This document shows positions 12,049 through 23,615 of a stretch of 36,341 nucleotides of DNA, in pieces (the stretch's first letter is position 1; each line of letters starts with the position of its first letter). The stretch comes from Nephromyces sp. MM_2019 (lineage: Eukaryota > Apicomplexa > Aconoidasida > Nephromycida). Below the pieces are notes generated by a model. That model was not told the DNA's origin. It saw only the letters and a program-made list of their open reading frames with translations, and searched no databases. A program made the position numbers and the translations under genes. The stretch lies in the NCBI GenBank assembly GCA_015657535.1, contig JADHZB010002082.1:1-36341 (forward strand). The letters are read 5' to 3'.

Positions 12049-15000
12049 ATGTGCCCGAAAGGAAATATCAATACAGGGCCACACTGTATGGTTCATCTTG
12101 CAATATCTACTGCAGGTCTGCTTAGCAGGAAAGCAGCTCTTGCTGCTGAAAAAGGTACCGGTAATAATTTTGATGCTAAGAATCCTAATGATGGCAATGA
12201 GAATGCTGGCGAAATCCCTTCTGTCGGTAAAGACGACAAAGATGCTGCTGATAAAATATTGCAAGCCTTTTTCGAGGTGCATCTACAGGCAAGTTAGATT
12301 AGAAATGTACAGCAAGGTCATTTCGATACGAAAATGGTTAGATGCAAGGGCAAATGTAAAGTCATTACAAAAGCATTCGTTAAGTTAATGTTCTTTACAT
12401 GATAGCTCTAGATGTCAAAGAGGCGAAGTGCTGCCTTTTTAGGTGAAAGCCGATATTCGTGAGCTTCTCGTATTATGAAATTATTAAGGCATTTAGGTAA
12501 TTCTTGTAAATTTTTTATTTTTTAATAGCGTTTTCAATATTTAGTAAAGCAAAAAGCCTCTAGCAATGAGAATACATATAAATTTACTCAGGACAGACAA
12601 ACTAATCAAAATGGATTGCTTATTTGGGATTCCGCTAGCTTTATGTACGGGGCTTCGTAGTCTACAGTCCTGTAACCCAAGGGCTGGTGGGAATGATATC
12701 CCAATCAGAAAAAATTTTTTCTTCACTAAATACTTGCCCTGAAATTTTTTTTGCAGAATCTTGCAGCTGAAGAGAAGGATGCCACTATACCTTACTACGC
12801 AAGTACGCCAACAGGGGAAGTATTGGAACAAATGGTAAAATATAAAAATGACCAACGGACACTGCATGCTAAATATGGTATTTCGTAGTTTGCTTCGAAA
12901 CAGAAAGCTTATACAGCGTTAAGCTTGAATTTGATAAAAGAAGTTTATAGTATAAAGAGCATGTATATATATTTTGTGCCATGGAAATTTTTTTTGCTCC
13001 GGCACTAAATAATCCATAGTGCTCAAAAACTTGTTATGAGTCTATTCAAGTTAACTATGCAAATTAAAGACTAGGAAAATGGCAGTATCCCACTTTGAGC
13101 TTTAGTAGCGCAATATAAAAAATTATCCCTTGGCAAACATTATTATGATGGCGAAAATTCTTGAAAGGGATAATCTACCAGTATTACTATTGCAATGAAT
13201 TTTTGAACAACATGATTATGGAAAAATCCTTTTAGTCTAATTCAAAGAAACATTAGGAAAGAGGCAGGGGTCGTTCTCTTTACTCACCCATCGCCTAATG
13301 CTTAACAATTATTAGGGGTTAAACCTTTCGTGCGTTCATCTCAGTTATAAATAAGCTATTGAGCGTTGTGCAAATTTACATCAGTAGCAAAGCTCTATTT
13401 GCATACTGGCAGCAACACCTTCTTGAAGATACAACAGCCAATCTATATAAAAAAAAGGGAATCCTAGAAGATATCCAAAGCAGCTTACCGGAAGTTATGC
13501 ACGTACAACAGGATGATAGCATAACATTGGATGGAGAACAAGATGAAAATATGGCAGCTACGCAGCAAGCCAAAATCTTGGAGAGTTATGAACCATTCTT
13601 CCGGTCACATATCAAGAAGTTAGAAACCCAGGCTTTGGAACACGAAAGCCTAATGCGGCAGATGGAAATTAATATAGAGAACAGATTAATGAAACTAGCA
13701 AAATATTTCGAAACGCTAGAAGCGGAGGTTCGCAAGAAGTTGGCTCTTTAACGGGGGTGAAAGGAATTTTTCGGCGTTAAACAGGGCAAGAAGCTCCCCT
13801 AAAACGGCAAATTGAACCAGCTATACAGTGAAATGGAAGCTCACATTTAGTCGACTCGATTGTATTTTAAAAATACATGATATATGTTATGTATGTCAGG
13901 ATACTCCGCCTTAGCGTATATTGCACAAAAATCTTCAGCACATTTAGGCAGATCAAGTTTTAAGGAGTATTCGTAGATACTTTCGATTGTAACTTTAAAG
14001 TACTTTTCAGCAATGAGATACTTCTCGCATTAATGGCATTCAATGAAGCCAGACTTTCATGCACTGTCCCGAGTGCAACCAAATTTTTGAGGTAGCAAGA
14101 TAATTAAGCCAACTAAGCAGTCAAGTTATGTAGGAGAATACTTTTTATTTCAATAGACCAATAAAATTTCGAATAATCAGAAAATAAGCAGAAGTTTTTA
14201 GCGGATAAAGATAGAGCTCACACGAGCATCAGCTTCTGAAAATAGATTTTTTGTTTCTGGCAAAAAATTTGTAATTACAGATATTTCTACAACATGTCTA
14301 CTCAGTTGCTTCACCTGCTGTAAGATATTGCTATCGGCTACCTTATACTCAAAGTGCTGTCATGCAGAGGAATCAGTTAAAGAATAAAATGTTTTCTGTG
14401 TCTTATTTTATGCATAGCTTAGTTGCAAGTATGGACTGCCATGCAATTTCACATGAAAAAGTACAAGTGTATTTTTCCAGCCTCATTGCTAAGTTTAAGG
14501 GCTATAATCTATCCTGTTGGTAATCAATCCATAAACGGTGACTGCAGTGCACAGGCTTTAGACAATACAAAAATTCAGAGCGTACGAAATTTGGCTAGTA
14601 TTTGGCGCTGTTCCGCACGTTTTTGCCGAAGGCATTAAAACACCCTCGGCAAAAGCAGAAGCATTTCGAAAGTCGTAGCATACGCTTTCACTTTTGAAAA
14701 TATTTAGCAGGAAAATATTGTTGATTTAGGGGTTTCCTTGCCCTTCTATGAGTATAAGTTAAGAAAACAGTGTTTATATTGGTGGTCCTGATGTATCGAT
14801 GCGACAGCTAAGCTCCGATAGTTCCTTATAATTGAGTGTTACCAACAAAGCCATGACAAATGCAACTATATGTATGCGCATAAATTCAAGCAGTTGATAG
14901 GAACATGATAAAGCAAACAATGGGCATTCCTTAAAAGCTATGCTGCTCACTACTGAGACTTAGCTCTGAATTATATATGGCTGGTGACAATATTTAGAAT

Positions 15001-18000
15001 AGAAATCATAAGCGCCTATCAAAATACTCCTCAAAGTAGACCATCCTTTAGAACCAAAAAAATAGAAAGATACAGGATAAGTTAGTTTTTTGCAAAAGGG
15101 GAAATCCTTGGCACAATAGCTGCTAAAAATATGGAATTCCTCATCAAAATGCGACAGCAAAAAAGCGTAAATTTACAGAACTTTTATGTTCAAGCGAATA
15201 GTTTTTCATAATGATAGTTGCACTTCATTTTAGGCAAGTCACGAAGTAAAACAAGAGAATGATGCTATGGTCCACCAACTGAGAGCAGAAGGGGATATGA
15301 TAAATGCAAAGCTGGAAGAGGCTATTAAAATTTTGGAAAAGTCCAAGAGGAAAGAATTGCATGACCTTTCTCAAATGCTTACATCGAAGATCACAAAGTA
15401 TTTAAGCGATATTTCTGCAAAAAATAGGGAGTACAGCTATCTGGCTCAAGTTTGCGAGAAACTTGAAAGGTCCCTTGAACAAAAGAAAATTCAGGAAAGA
15501 AGATAAAAGTTAAAAATATAACCTAGTAAATCTTTCGGGTTATTTGATAAATTCATTAAGTATCATCTACTCTAGTATAAGCAATAAAAATACTTGCAAT
15601 CTACAAACATTTTGACCAACTCTCATCCATAATTTATGGAAAAATATTGCAAAGCTCAAAAATATGGTACTTCATTTGATTGTGCGCAAAAACTTTAAAT
15701 AATGCTATAAAAACGCATGTGGAAGCAATGGTGAAACACCGTTAAAAAATATCTGAAATCATTTTTGTGCTTTTTTACAACTAGCTGCTCCTTTTTGCCA
15801 CATCGGCACTGCTAAAAACATTCTTTGAGCAACTTTTTACAGAGCGAGTCCTTATTTAAGGCTGCTGATCTCTGGAAATCAGATGCAATGATTGTAGCGG
15901 CGGTAAGAAATGTCAATTCATGAACATTAGAAAAAGCAATGAGTTCCGGAATTAGTACATTAAATTTTTATAATATGCTCCTATCATGAAACCTCCTAAA
16001 GTAGTATTTTCATAAGTTGCTTCATATCCATCGAGAACATTTCATAAATCATGAAATTAAGAAAAGGATTATCATAAATTTGTTTCACGAAAAAAGGGCA
16101 ACTGCTTCCTTTATCAAATTATAAACATTGCCAAGCCTTAATATTCACTGCTGCATAAAGTTTCACAATAATACTTATTTGATACCTCTCTGCATCAGGA
16201 TTTAGAAAAAGAAAAAATAGAATTCGAGAGTGCAAAAAAAAATATCCAGGCATCATTCTTAAAACTTCAAAATAGGGTAAAGAATAGCAGGTAAGAAACT
16301 TTTTTATAGCCGTGTAAGTGGAGTATTCCTCTATCATAATGGCATAACGGATGCTTTCTAACAGTATAATGAAACGAAATATAAAATGCAAAGAATTTAT
16401 AGAATTTCTTTAACAAGGAATAAGTAAAGGCTGAGCGCAATTTTTCCATCTGAGAAATAAAAAAGAAGCTAGAAAGTTAATAGCGGAGCTGCCATTATAA
16501 TACCTGCTTAACTTAGCAAGCGTTACGATATACTCTTAACAGTAATTAGTTAAGACTAATAACCCTCCTTAGGTATTTCTAATAACAAAAAAACTACCCA
16601 TCACTTTTATTTTGCAAGCTATAAACTTTCAAATTAAAATAGAACAACAAATGATTTGAAGATAGAGCGCTGTACTCGCCCAAAGCTGAGCATGAAAAAG
16701 ATATATATGTGCAAGTTAAACGTTATCGGACTGTATATATATTATACTCAAAAAAATAGAAATGCGCTTACTCAGCAAAATTAGCCCATTTTTCATAATA
16801 AAAATGCAGGCATAAAGAGGAATCAAGATTACTTCAATTGCTGAAGGCAGCCAAGTCGTGTAAAAATACACTAAAGGATCAAATAAAGTTAGGGGAGGTA
16901 ATCTCAAGATACACTCAACAATGCAGGTATTAATTCTATTTATTCGCAGTAAATAACTTTTTAGAGGAGAAAGACCTGCATCAATTCACAGTCCTTCACA
17001 TGCATTAGTAAAGGATTTTTTGATCGTGAGTAGTACGTGAAGATATCGTTACAGATTTATGACTAATAAGAGGCTCACCAAAAATTAAAGCGAGAGATAT
17101 CAAAGTGCTTGAAATGCTTTAATCAGCAAATGTATAAAGGATATCATAAGCAGTTAGAAGGAATTTATAAAGCTTCAGGTGCAACAAAGTTCTAGTTCAG
17201 CAAAAGAAATTTGCACCTAAAAAGCCATATTTAAATACAGAAAAAAACTGTTTATTAAGCCAGTCAGCATGAATTTTAGAAACTCTGCAGCAGAATTTTG
17301 AATTAATGCTAATTCGTTACTTAAATCTCCGCATGTTAAATTTTCACCGGGTGCACAAGTATAGCAAATTGACAAAAAAAGACCAATCGCCTAGGTACCA
17401 TGAAAGAGGATCTAATAAAACACCAACATTGACAGGTTTTAAAACATCCAAAAGGATTCTGCTAATTAGCTAAAAGTTAAAATTCCCAGCGCGATGATTT
17501 CATTCATAAAATAATAATATTTTTTTCAGGAAGGCAGAAGCGGAAATACAAAGAGCTCGTGCTAAATTTGATGGCAACAGTTTTGCCTGCGCTGCAGAAA
17601 TAGATGAGAACGATGCTAATGCAAGTAGTGGCACCATTGATATCTTGGGGATGAAAACTGTAAGCCGGTAACTTAAGAGGTAGAAAAAACTTGCTCTAAC
17701 CATTCTAGCGCTTATAGAAGGGAATTATGGGGTATAAAAGTCCAAATTATTATAACGCACAAATAAATATTGATCAATAATGTGGAACTGTTTTTTGGCC
17801 TTGATTTACTAGTATTTCATATGCATTTGCAATTTTCTCTAGGTTCGTAAGTATAAGTTATAGAATCATGTTAGGTTCACAAAAGCAAAGAAATGAAAAA
17901 AGATGCAGATAAAATGAACTATGTGTGCTGCTAAAGGCCTTTCACACATAAGAAGACGTATCAGAGCTAAAAGCAAAACGCTTCACGCAAAGTTTCTGCT

Positions 18001-19063
18001 TATTAAATATAGGAAAACAGCGAAAACGGGGAAACCATCGAATGGGTAGCCTTAGATCCATTTTTCAAGAAATACAATGAGGCGTTGATAAATTTGTGAG
18101 TTAATAATAACGTATATACCTTATTGGGTGCAAAAGTGAACATGACATATTTGGAAATTTTTATCTTTGAACCGAATGCTAAAAAATTGGCAAAAAAAAA
18201 GTATCATCAAATAGAAGTAGCTTAAACCCCTGCTATATTTTAATAAGGAGATGCATATAGTCAGAGAGTGTTTCATTGAAAGCTTCAAATTTTTTTTAAA
18301 CAGTAGTAAATTACGTAGTGAAGATATTTCATTTCAATTATATAGGAACGAGAATAATATTACTTTATTTATTATAGTCTATATTGGCAATTAGTTTATT
18401 TCTATTACCTTTTTTTATTATAATTTACCAAGAGAAAATGATGCATATGGCAATAATGCAAAAATAAATAATATTTCAACATTCACATTTTTGAAATAAA
18501 ATTATTGTATTTCTTATGAATTTGAGTAACTTCATATAAGGAATCCAATGCGATAACAACACGGTTTTGCCATTGCAAGTATAAATTTCGTCACATTTAA
18601 TATATATAAGTGAATGTAAAATGTATTTTTCTCCTGATATACCTCGCAATACATCGAAAGAAAAAACCAGATGAGATCCAGAATCACTCCCTAAATATAT
18701 GTGGCTGGATTTTTATCTATCATTTCAAATTTCAATATGCTATCCCACATTAAATATGACGATGAATTGCCTGCTTTTTTTAAAAGGGCGCTAGCACCAC
18801 CTATTAAATCCAATTAAGTTTAAAATTTACAAAGTATCACATGACGGGCTATATAACCGATATTGAATTATTGTTACAGCATTGCCTTGTCGAAACGGCT
18901 ATCGTATCTGGAAGTCGGCAGAAAAGATGGTGAAGTAGATGCAAATTCACAGATGCAAAATGAATTTTTCTATGCATTACATGCCTATCCATCAAATCAT
19001 GACGCTGAAGGGCTAGATGCTGCTGCAAAAACTATTCAAGAAGCCTTCAATATTGGTAATTAA
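12049..19063 (+). CDS. Multi-exon acidic coiled-coil protein, unrecognised (weak BRO1/V-domain resemblance)
   Basis: Exons with AG/GT borders: one ending 12276 (start unclear; ATG 12049 is possible, or an acceptor near 12117-12130), 12757-12834, 13413-13727, 15234-15449, 15843-15902, 16199-16276, 16847-16897, one near 17124 with unclear donor, 17530-17659, 18013-18095 and 18880-19063 (stop TAA). Nearly all joins are phase 0; the last join is phase 2 on both sides. The protein begins Ala/Lys/Asp-rich, then NLAAEEKDATIPYYASTPTG. Long heptad-like helices follow (exons 3-6, for example SHIKKLETQALEHESLMRQM and DLEKEKIEFESAKKN). It ends with an acidic linker and AAAKTIQEAFNIGN. No catalytic motif, signal peptide or membrane segment is seen. 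The EKDATIPYY segment followed by LRAEG-containing helices loosely recalls the BRO1 end and V domain of ALIX-like ESCRT proteins; this is inference only. The 13727 and 15449 donors (GTTCGC, GTTTGC) are weak. Confidence 0.55.
14621..14654. other. 9-bp inverted repeat in intron
   Basis: TTTTGCCGA (14621-14629) and TCGGCAAAA (14646-14654) are exact reverse complements with a 16-base loop. They lie in the long intron between the 13413 and 15234 exons of the coiled-coil gene. Confidence 0.65.
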
Positions 19064-19481
19064 AAATCGCTACAGAAAATTTTAGAATAGCAGGTAAGAC
19101 CCGCACCCACATTTTCAAGGTTAACAGTACTCAAGAATGAGCATAATCGTAGTTTCCGTTAGTTTATCATGCAATACTAGTTAAATTTTTTCTTGCTGCC
19201 CAGATTATTGACAAAATAGCGCATCTTTATGACATTAATTTACCTTTTTGAGTCGTCTTCCCAAGATGGAATAAGTTATCGTTATAGGAGCTAAGGGCAA
19301 TTCTGGTGCTGAATATGAACCTTCTTCTTAACTACAAAGGCAACCTTATTAATCTCAAAATATAGCACGGTTTGGCGATGAAAATAGACAGTTACCAACA
19401 GAAGCCCTTTTTAAAAGTACTTTCCTGACAGGGGCTATGGAATTTCTAGTCCAAGCTTTTTCCTACTAGATTTTCCCCCAG

Positions 19482-19963
19482 AAGAGGTGAAGAGGTAATG
19501 AAAGCTTCTTCGCAAATCCGAAGACGAAATGCAACATCATCAGAATGCTTAGTTTCGAAAGTTGCTCGAGTATATTCAAAGGTGACGCTTGTAACTGTGC
19601 CCTTTCCAGCAGAGCTTTTGAAAAATCACCTAAATTAAGAGCAAGATCTTAGAAAGTGTGCCCTGTATTAAAACATAAAAAGTTGTCTGCTAAAGGCTTT
19701 TAAAATAAAGTTTACAGTATCTAAAGGAAGGATATCTTAAACCCGATGAAGGTGACCGGTTCACACTGTCAAAAAAGCTTGTGTGAAGCAACAGATATGC
19801 CACAGAGGTGTAGAGCTCTAACCAAGAAGCTCCAAGAATTTTCACGGGCAGTTACTGGAATTTTGATTTGCAGGAGTCTATCATCCCGCACAAACTTAAA
19901 TTTTTTGATGAACAACTGCACCTTGAAACAAACATGTGGCTGTCGTTAACATTTTTGAAGTGA
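19482..19963 (+). CDS. Candidate three-exon fragment of unknown protein
   Basis: Three exon-like pieces fit together in phase. Piece one is 19482-19578 (acceptor TTTTCCCCCAG; donor AAG/GTGACG), reading RGEEVMKASSQIRRRNATSS and onward to VYSK. Piece two is 19718-19780 (acceptor TTTACAG; donor GTGTGA), reading YLKEGYLKPDEGDRFTLSKK. Piece three is 19874-19963 (acceptor TTTGCAG), reading ESIIPHKLKFFDEQLHLE and ending at TGA. Composition is protein-like and basic at the start, but no family is recognised. The first piece needs two bases from an upstream exon, so the 5' end is missing. It may be a separate gene or belong to the coiled-coil gene upstream. Confidence 0.4.
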
Positions 19964-20795
19964 ATCTTTTTCTCACTCCACAAGAATATTTCATTCTTAT
20001 TTTGAATGAAAAAAGAAAGTTGCAACTCTTGCATGTCCGACGCGCGATTTGTTCTTCTTTTAATTAGATTACGCTCTTAGCTCTAACTATGTAATTCAGC
20101 ATTATCACATTTTACTCTTTAAACCACATGATCAGAAGGTATCAGTTTGGATATCGGAGGAAATATTCTGCAAAAGCTTTAAAATCAAGCATAGAGCACG
20201 GGATATATTACCATATCCTAAAATTGTTCAGCAAAATTAGAAGATTGGGTGATATAATAACTAAAAAGACAAGGTTTTCAACTTATTCTGACATTTACTA
20301 GACGTAATACCGCATGTCATTAAGAATTATAAAGGAAACATGCCATTGATATTCTTTGAATAGGGAGAGTGAGTGGTTTTGATCTTCATGAGATAAGTGA
20401 AAAAAGTAAAAAAGAAGTTCCTCAAAAAAAAGAATGAATCCCTTAAGACTTCGAGAGTGTTCTGACCGGGAAAATGTATATTTGAAAGGATTCTATGGGC
20501 ATAAAATAAACACAGTGCAGCCTCAAACTAAGCTGCTAAAATTAAAGAAATTCATGGAAATTTTTTCTATTTTTTGCAAAACAATTCTAACTACGGAAAT
20601 ATCCATATATTTCATGTAAAAATTCATAAAAATACAGACTACGAAAAAAACAAATTTTATGTAATTTAACAGATCAAATTTTATCATTGGGAGATAGTGC
20701 CATGAGTTACATTACTTGAATGCAATATTTACTGGAAAAAACACGTATCATTTTCTACTCATGTATAGTCCCTACAGAATAGCATCCTTTCACAG

Positions 20796-20864
20796 GTGCT
20801 GGTATTGCGCATTGAAATTGCTGCATTGAGTAGGCTTTGCCAGTTTTATATCGATTTTTATTGA
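20796..20864 (+). CDS. Candidate terminal exon
   Basis: A clear acceptor (CATCCTTTCACAG) precedes a phase-0 frame of 22 codons, VLVLRIEIAALSRLCQFYID and two more residues, ending in TGA 20862-20864. It could be the last exon of the gene with pieces at 19.5-20.0 kb, but the connecting donor is not identified. Confidence 0.25.
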   Translation: MLVLRIEIAALSRLCQFYIDFY

Positions 20865-23219
20865 CTAAAGAAAATAGCGAACAAAGCGTAACCTAGGTAT
20901 TAAACTGAAGAACTCTTCAACATTGAAGGAGCGGTTTACTTCAGGTTATTTACGAGAGACGGGACAAAACTGTATCAAGATATTGTTTTCCCTGTATCTG
21001 GAAAGTCCAAGGAGAGATAAAATGTGCTAGGATGCGTGTAAACATATGCTCATTCATGATATATTAATAGATTCTTACTCAATATGAGAAAGTTTAGGGA
21101 GAGGAAAAATCTCTCAGAGGGGCCTTGATGTATATAAGTAGCTTTTAAAGCTGGAAAAAATGTCTTTAATAAAAATTTTAAGGGAGACAGAAACGGCCGT
21201 AAGTTTTCATCCGAGCGAAGCTACAAATGTGGTAAAGTATACATGAACTCTGAGATGTAATCCAATAATGCTGCAGAACTCACAAACAGGGAACCGTGAT
21301 ATATCCATTCCAGCTCGATAGCAATGCGAGTTATTGAATTCAAGGTGAGGGGGAAGATACAGCAGGTTAGAGACTTGATGATGAGAGCCACCTCCGTAGG
21401 GAGAAACCGAAGAAAACAGCGGATTATGAGATGCTTCGTGGAGGCAAATTCTACCTAATAAAACGCTTAGCCACCTGGTGAACCCCTCAAATCTTGCCAG
21501 AAAAACCATTAATCCTAACAGAATGTTAACCGTTTGAAACTTCAAAACTTTTAATACTACAGTCGAATAATAAGACTGGAGAGACTTCATCTAAACTGAG
21601 CGGCAAGCTGCATGCAACGCAGCAATGAATAGACGCCGCAAAGCAATGACACGGAGACAAACTCCGGGGTACAAATGACGAGAACTGAGTAAAATTTATG
21701 ATTTACGCTCATCTCAACTGCTAGGTTGTTGTACTTCGCAAGCAAGGTTGAGAATTTTTTCACCTACCCTAAAGCTTCTCAAAATGCTGTCAAAATTAGT
21801 TATTTTTATACTTTGCTTAGTGAAAACAAAAGATTGAGATATATTTTTTTTTATAACTTCTTTACCAACTCCACCATAATAATACCCAATTTTCTCAAGT
21901 TTTTCAATTCCTCAAGGGAAATTTCGCAGAAATTAAGCCAGCATGGTCAACTCACTAAACAGAACGAATTAATGCATACAAGTGCTACATGAAATCGCTT
22001 AGGAGAAACACGCCAACAAATAATTCCTCAAGACAATGTTTACAAAGAAATTATCCATCAGCGAAATTTCCGAGCACGAACTACGCTCCAATTTTAACAG
22101 GCTCTCCATATACCAAATTTATAGCAGCCGCATATCAGCCTTTAACTGGCTTCAATGACCTTAAAAGAGTCCCAATGAAAAGAGATCCTTGTATAAGCTA
22201 TAATCATCAATCGGTTTATACAAAGTTAATAGTCAAGTTTCGTCGAAAGAATGATTTAGGAGCAGCAATATATAAAAGAGCATCTGAAGGAATTCATAAC
22301 GTCAAGTCTTCACTATATGGTTTATCAGGCAAAATCTGCCATCATGTCAAGTGTAGAATCGAAAATTTTAACACATGCAGCAACAATTAACCCAGGCTTC
22401 AACCCAGCTGATTACTTGAAAAAGAGAGGGAAACAGGGCCTATGAAAATACCCCTGAAACTTCATATTTAGGAAAATCTGAAGTGCAGCATACAGGCCAT
22501 AATTTCGCGTGCTTTCCAACAAATCCAAGCGAAATATTCCTGCTTCTTTTTTGTCTTTAAATCTTGCTCATTGCAGCACACTCTTCACCTGTGACTGCAC
22601 ATATGAGTAAGCACCAAAGACGCCCCCCATAGCCGGGCGGAGCAGGAAAAAACAACTATGACAACGTAAGGTCTGCACATTACTCAGTTCCATAAAATAA
22701 TGACTATATAATTATAAACAACTCTTAAGCAGTGCGAAGAACACACGAAGTGCCATGAGGGAGTGCAGAGCTTCTTAAACAGCTAGGGATACTCTAAACG
22801 AAAAAATAAAGCGTATCAGTTCAGCAACCGTTAAATCAGCTTTTCAAAGAAACGCAAAACTCACTAGAATAGAGTTTCTTTAATGAATACGGTAGTTTAA
22901 AAAAAATATTATTTTAATCAATCCAGCAAATCTCAGCCAATTTCGCAGAGACCAAAACTCCAAGCAGCTGTGGTTTCCCATTACATCCATACACAATTTA
23001 GGCGTTAGAAACAACTATTTTCGCAGCAGAATGCATCATCACTTGAGAATATCGTCAACTCGTGAAAAAATCCAAAGACTAGAAGCATTTTAAGGAGCTG
23101 TAAAAAAGTTTCCAAAGGCATCAAACTGCTTGAAACCAACAAAAACGCCAAGTAGCAAGCCGTTCAAATCTTTAGTCCCATTTGAATCTCCTAATTATAT
23201 ATTAAGGCTGAAATTATGC
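20865..23219. other. Interval without a confident gene
   Basis: The + strand contains a roughly 50-codon open stretch (about 20877-21031, including IKLKNSSTLKERFTSGYLRE) and two touching frames at 21726-21992 and 21989-22390. The - strand contains a 127-codon frame at 21207-21590 with unremarkable composition. None shows a known motif. The + strand is visibly A-rich here. I see no RNA gene or mobile element. Confidence 0.5.
21989..22390 (+). CDS. Hypothetical 133-codon ORF, doubtful
   Basis: An intact frame from ATG 21989 to TAA 22388-22390, basic and Ser/Asn/Tyr-rich, without a signal peptide, membrane segment or recognisable domain. It overlaps by four bases the end of another open frame (21726-21992). 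A frame this long is somewhat unusual at this base composition, so it is listed, but chance is the leading explanation. Confidence 0.2.
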   Translation: MKSLRRNTPTNNSSRQCLQRNYPSAKFPSTNYAPILTGSPYTKFIAAAYQPLTGFNDLKRVPMKRDPCISYNHQSVYTKLIVKFRRKNDLGAAIYKRASEGIHNVKSSLYGLSGKICHHVKCRIENFNTCSNN

Positions 23220-23274
23220 ATCAATAACCAACAATAGTTTTAGGCTCTCCCATCATCAGCATATAGCATAGCTT

Positions 23275-23615
23275 GAAACTAGGCACAAATTCATCTTCAT
23301 TACCTTGAAGATACGGCGAAGCCAGTAAAAAGGCTCTCCATATCATCAAGGAATAGGTTGAAGCTAGGCACCAAATCATCTTCATTGCCTTGAAGACACA
23401 GTGAAGCCAGTAAACCTGAAAAAAGGCGATGCAAGTTATCAAGCAATAGCTCCACTCTAGCCACTAAATCATCTTCATTGCCTTGAAGACATAGTTAAGC
23501 CAGTAAAAAGGCTCTCCATATCATCAAGGAATAGCTTCACGCCACCCCTTAAATCATCTTCTTTGCTTTGAAGAAACGTCGAAGCCAGTAAATCTGAAAA
23601 AAGGCCATGCAAATT
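23275..23615 (-). repeat. Four tandem copies of the p24 tail-coding segment
   Basis: Read on the - strand, the segment coding for the membrane end and cytosolic tail of the p24 gene (copy A, about 23549-23615) is followed by three degenerate copies. Copy B is around 23463-23530, copy C around 23370-23435 and copy D around 23284-23345. The conserved block AAATCATCTT (+ strand) starts at 23551, 23466, 23373 and, as a variant, 23287, so spacing is 85, 93 and 86 bases. Copy B translates to FYWLNYVFKAMKMI-stop, C to FFQVYWLHCVFKAMKMI, D to FYWLRRIFKVMKM. A and C keep TTTTTTCAG before the YWL codons; B and D share an 8-base deletion there, so the array looks like two copies of a two-unit repeat. 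Confidence 0.85.

Noticed and set aside
19056..19093. A 20-base intron and 18-base microexon after AATATTG in the coiled-coil gene
   Set aside because: Splice-like borders are present, but a 20-base intron is far below any other in the window and the in-frame TAA directly follows; a normal stop is simpler.
21207..21590. 127-codon minus-strand frame
   Set aside because: No recognisable motif, uneven composition and no splice or gene context; probably chance.
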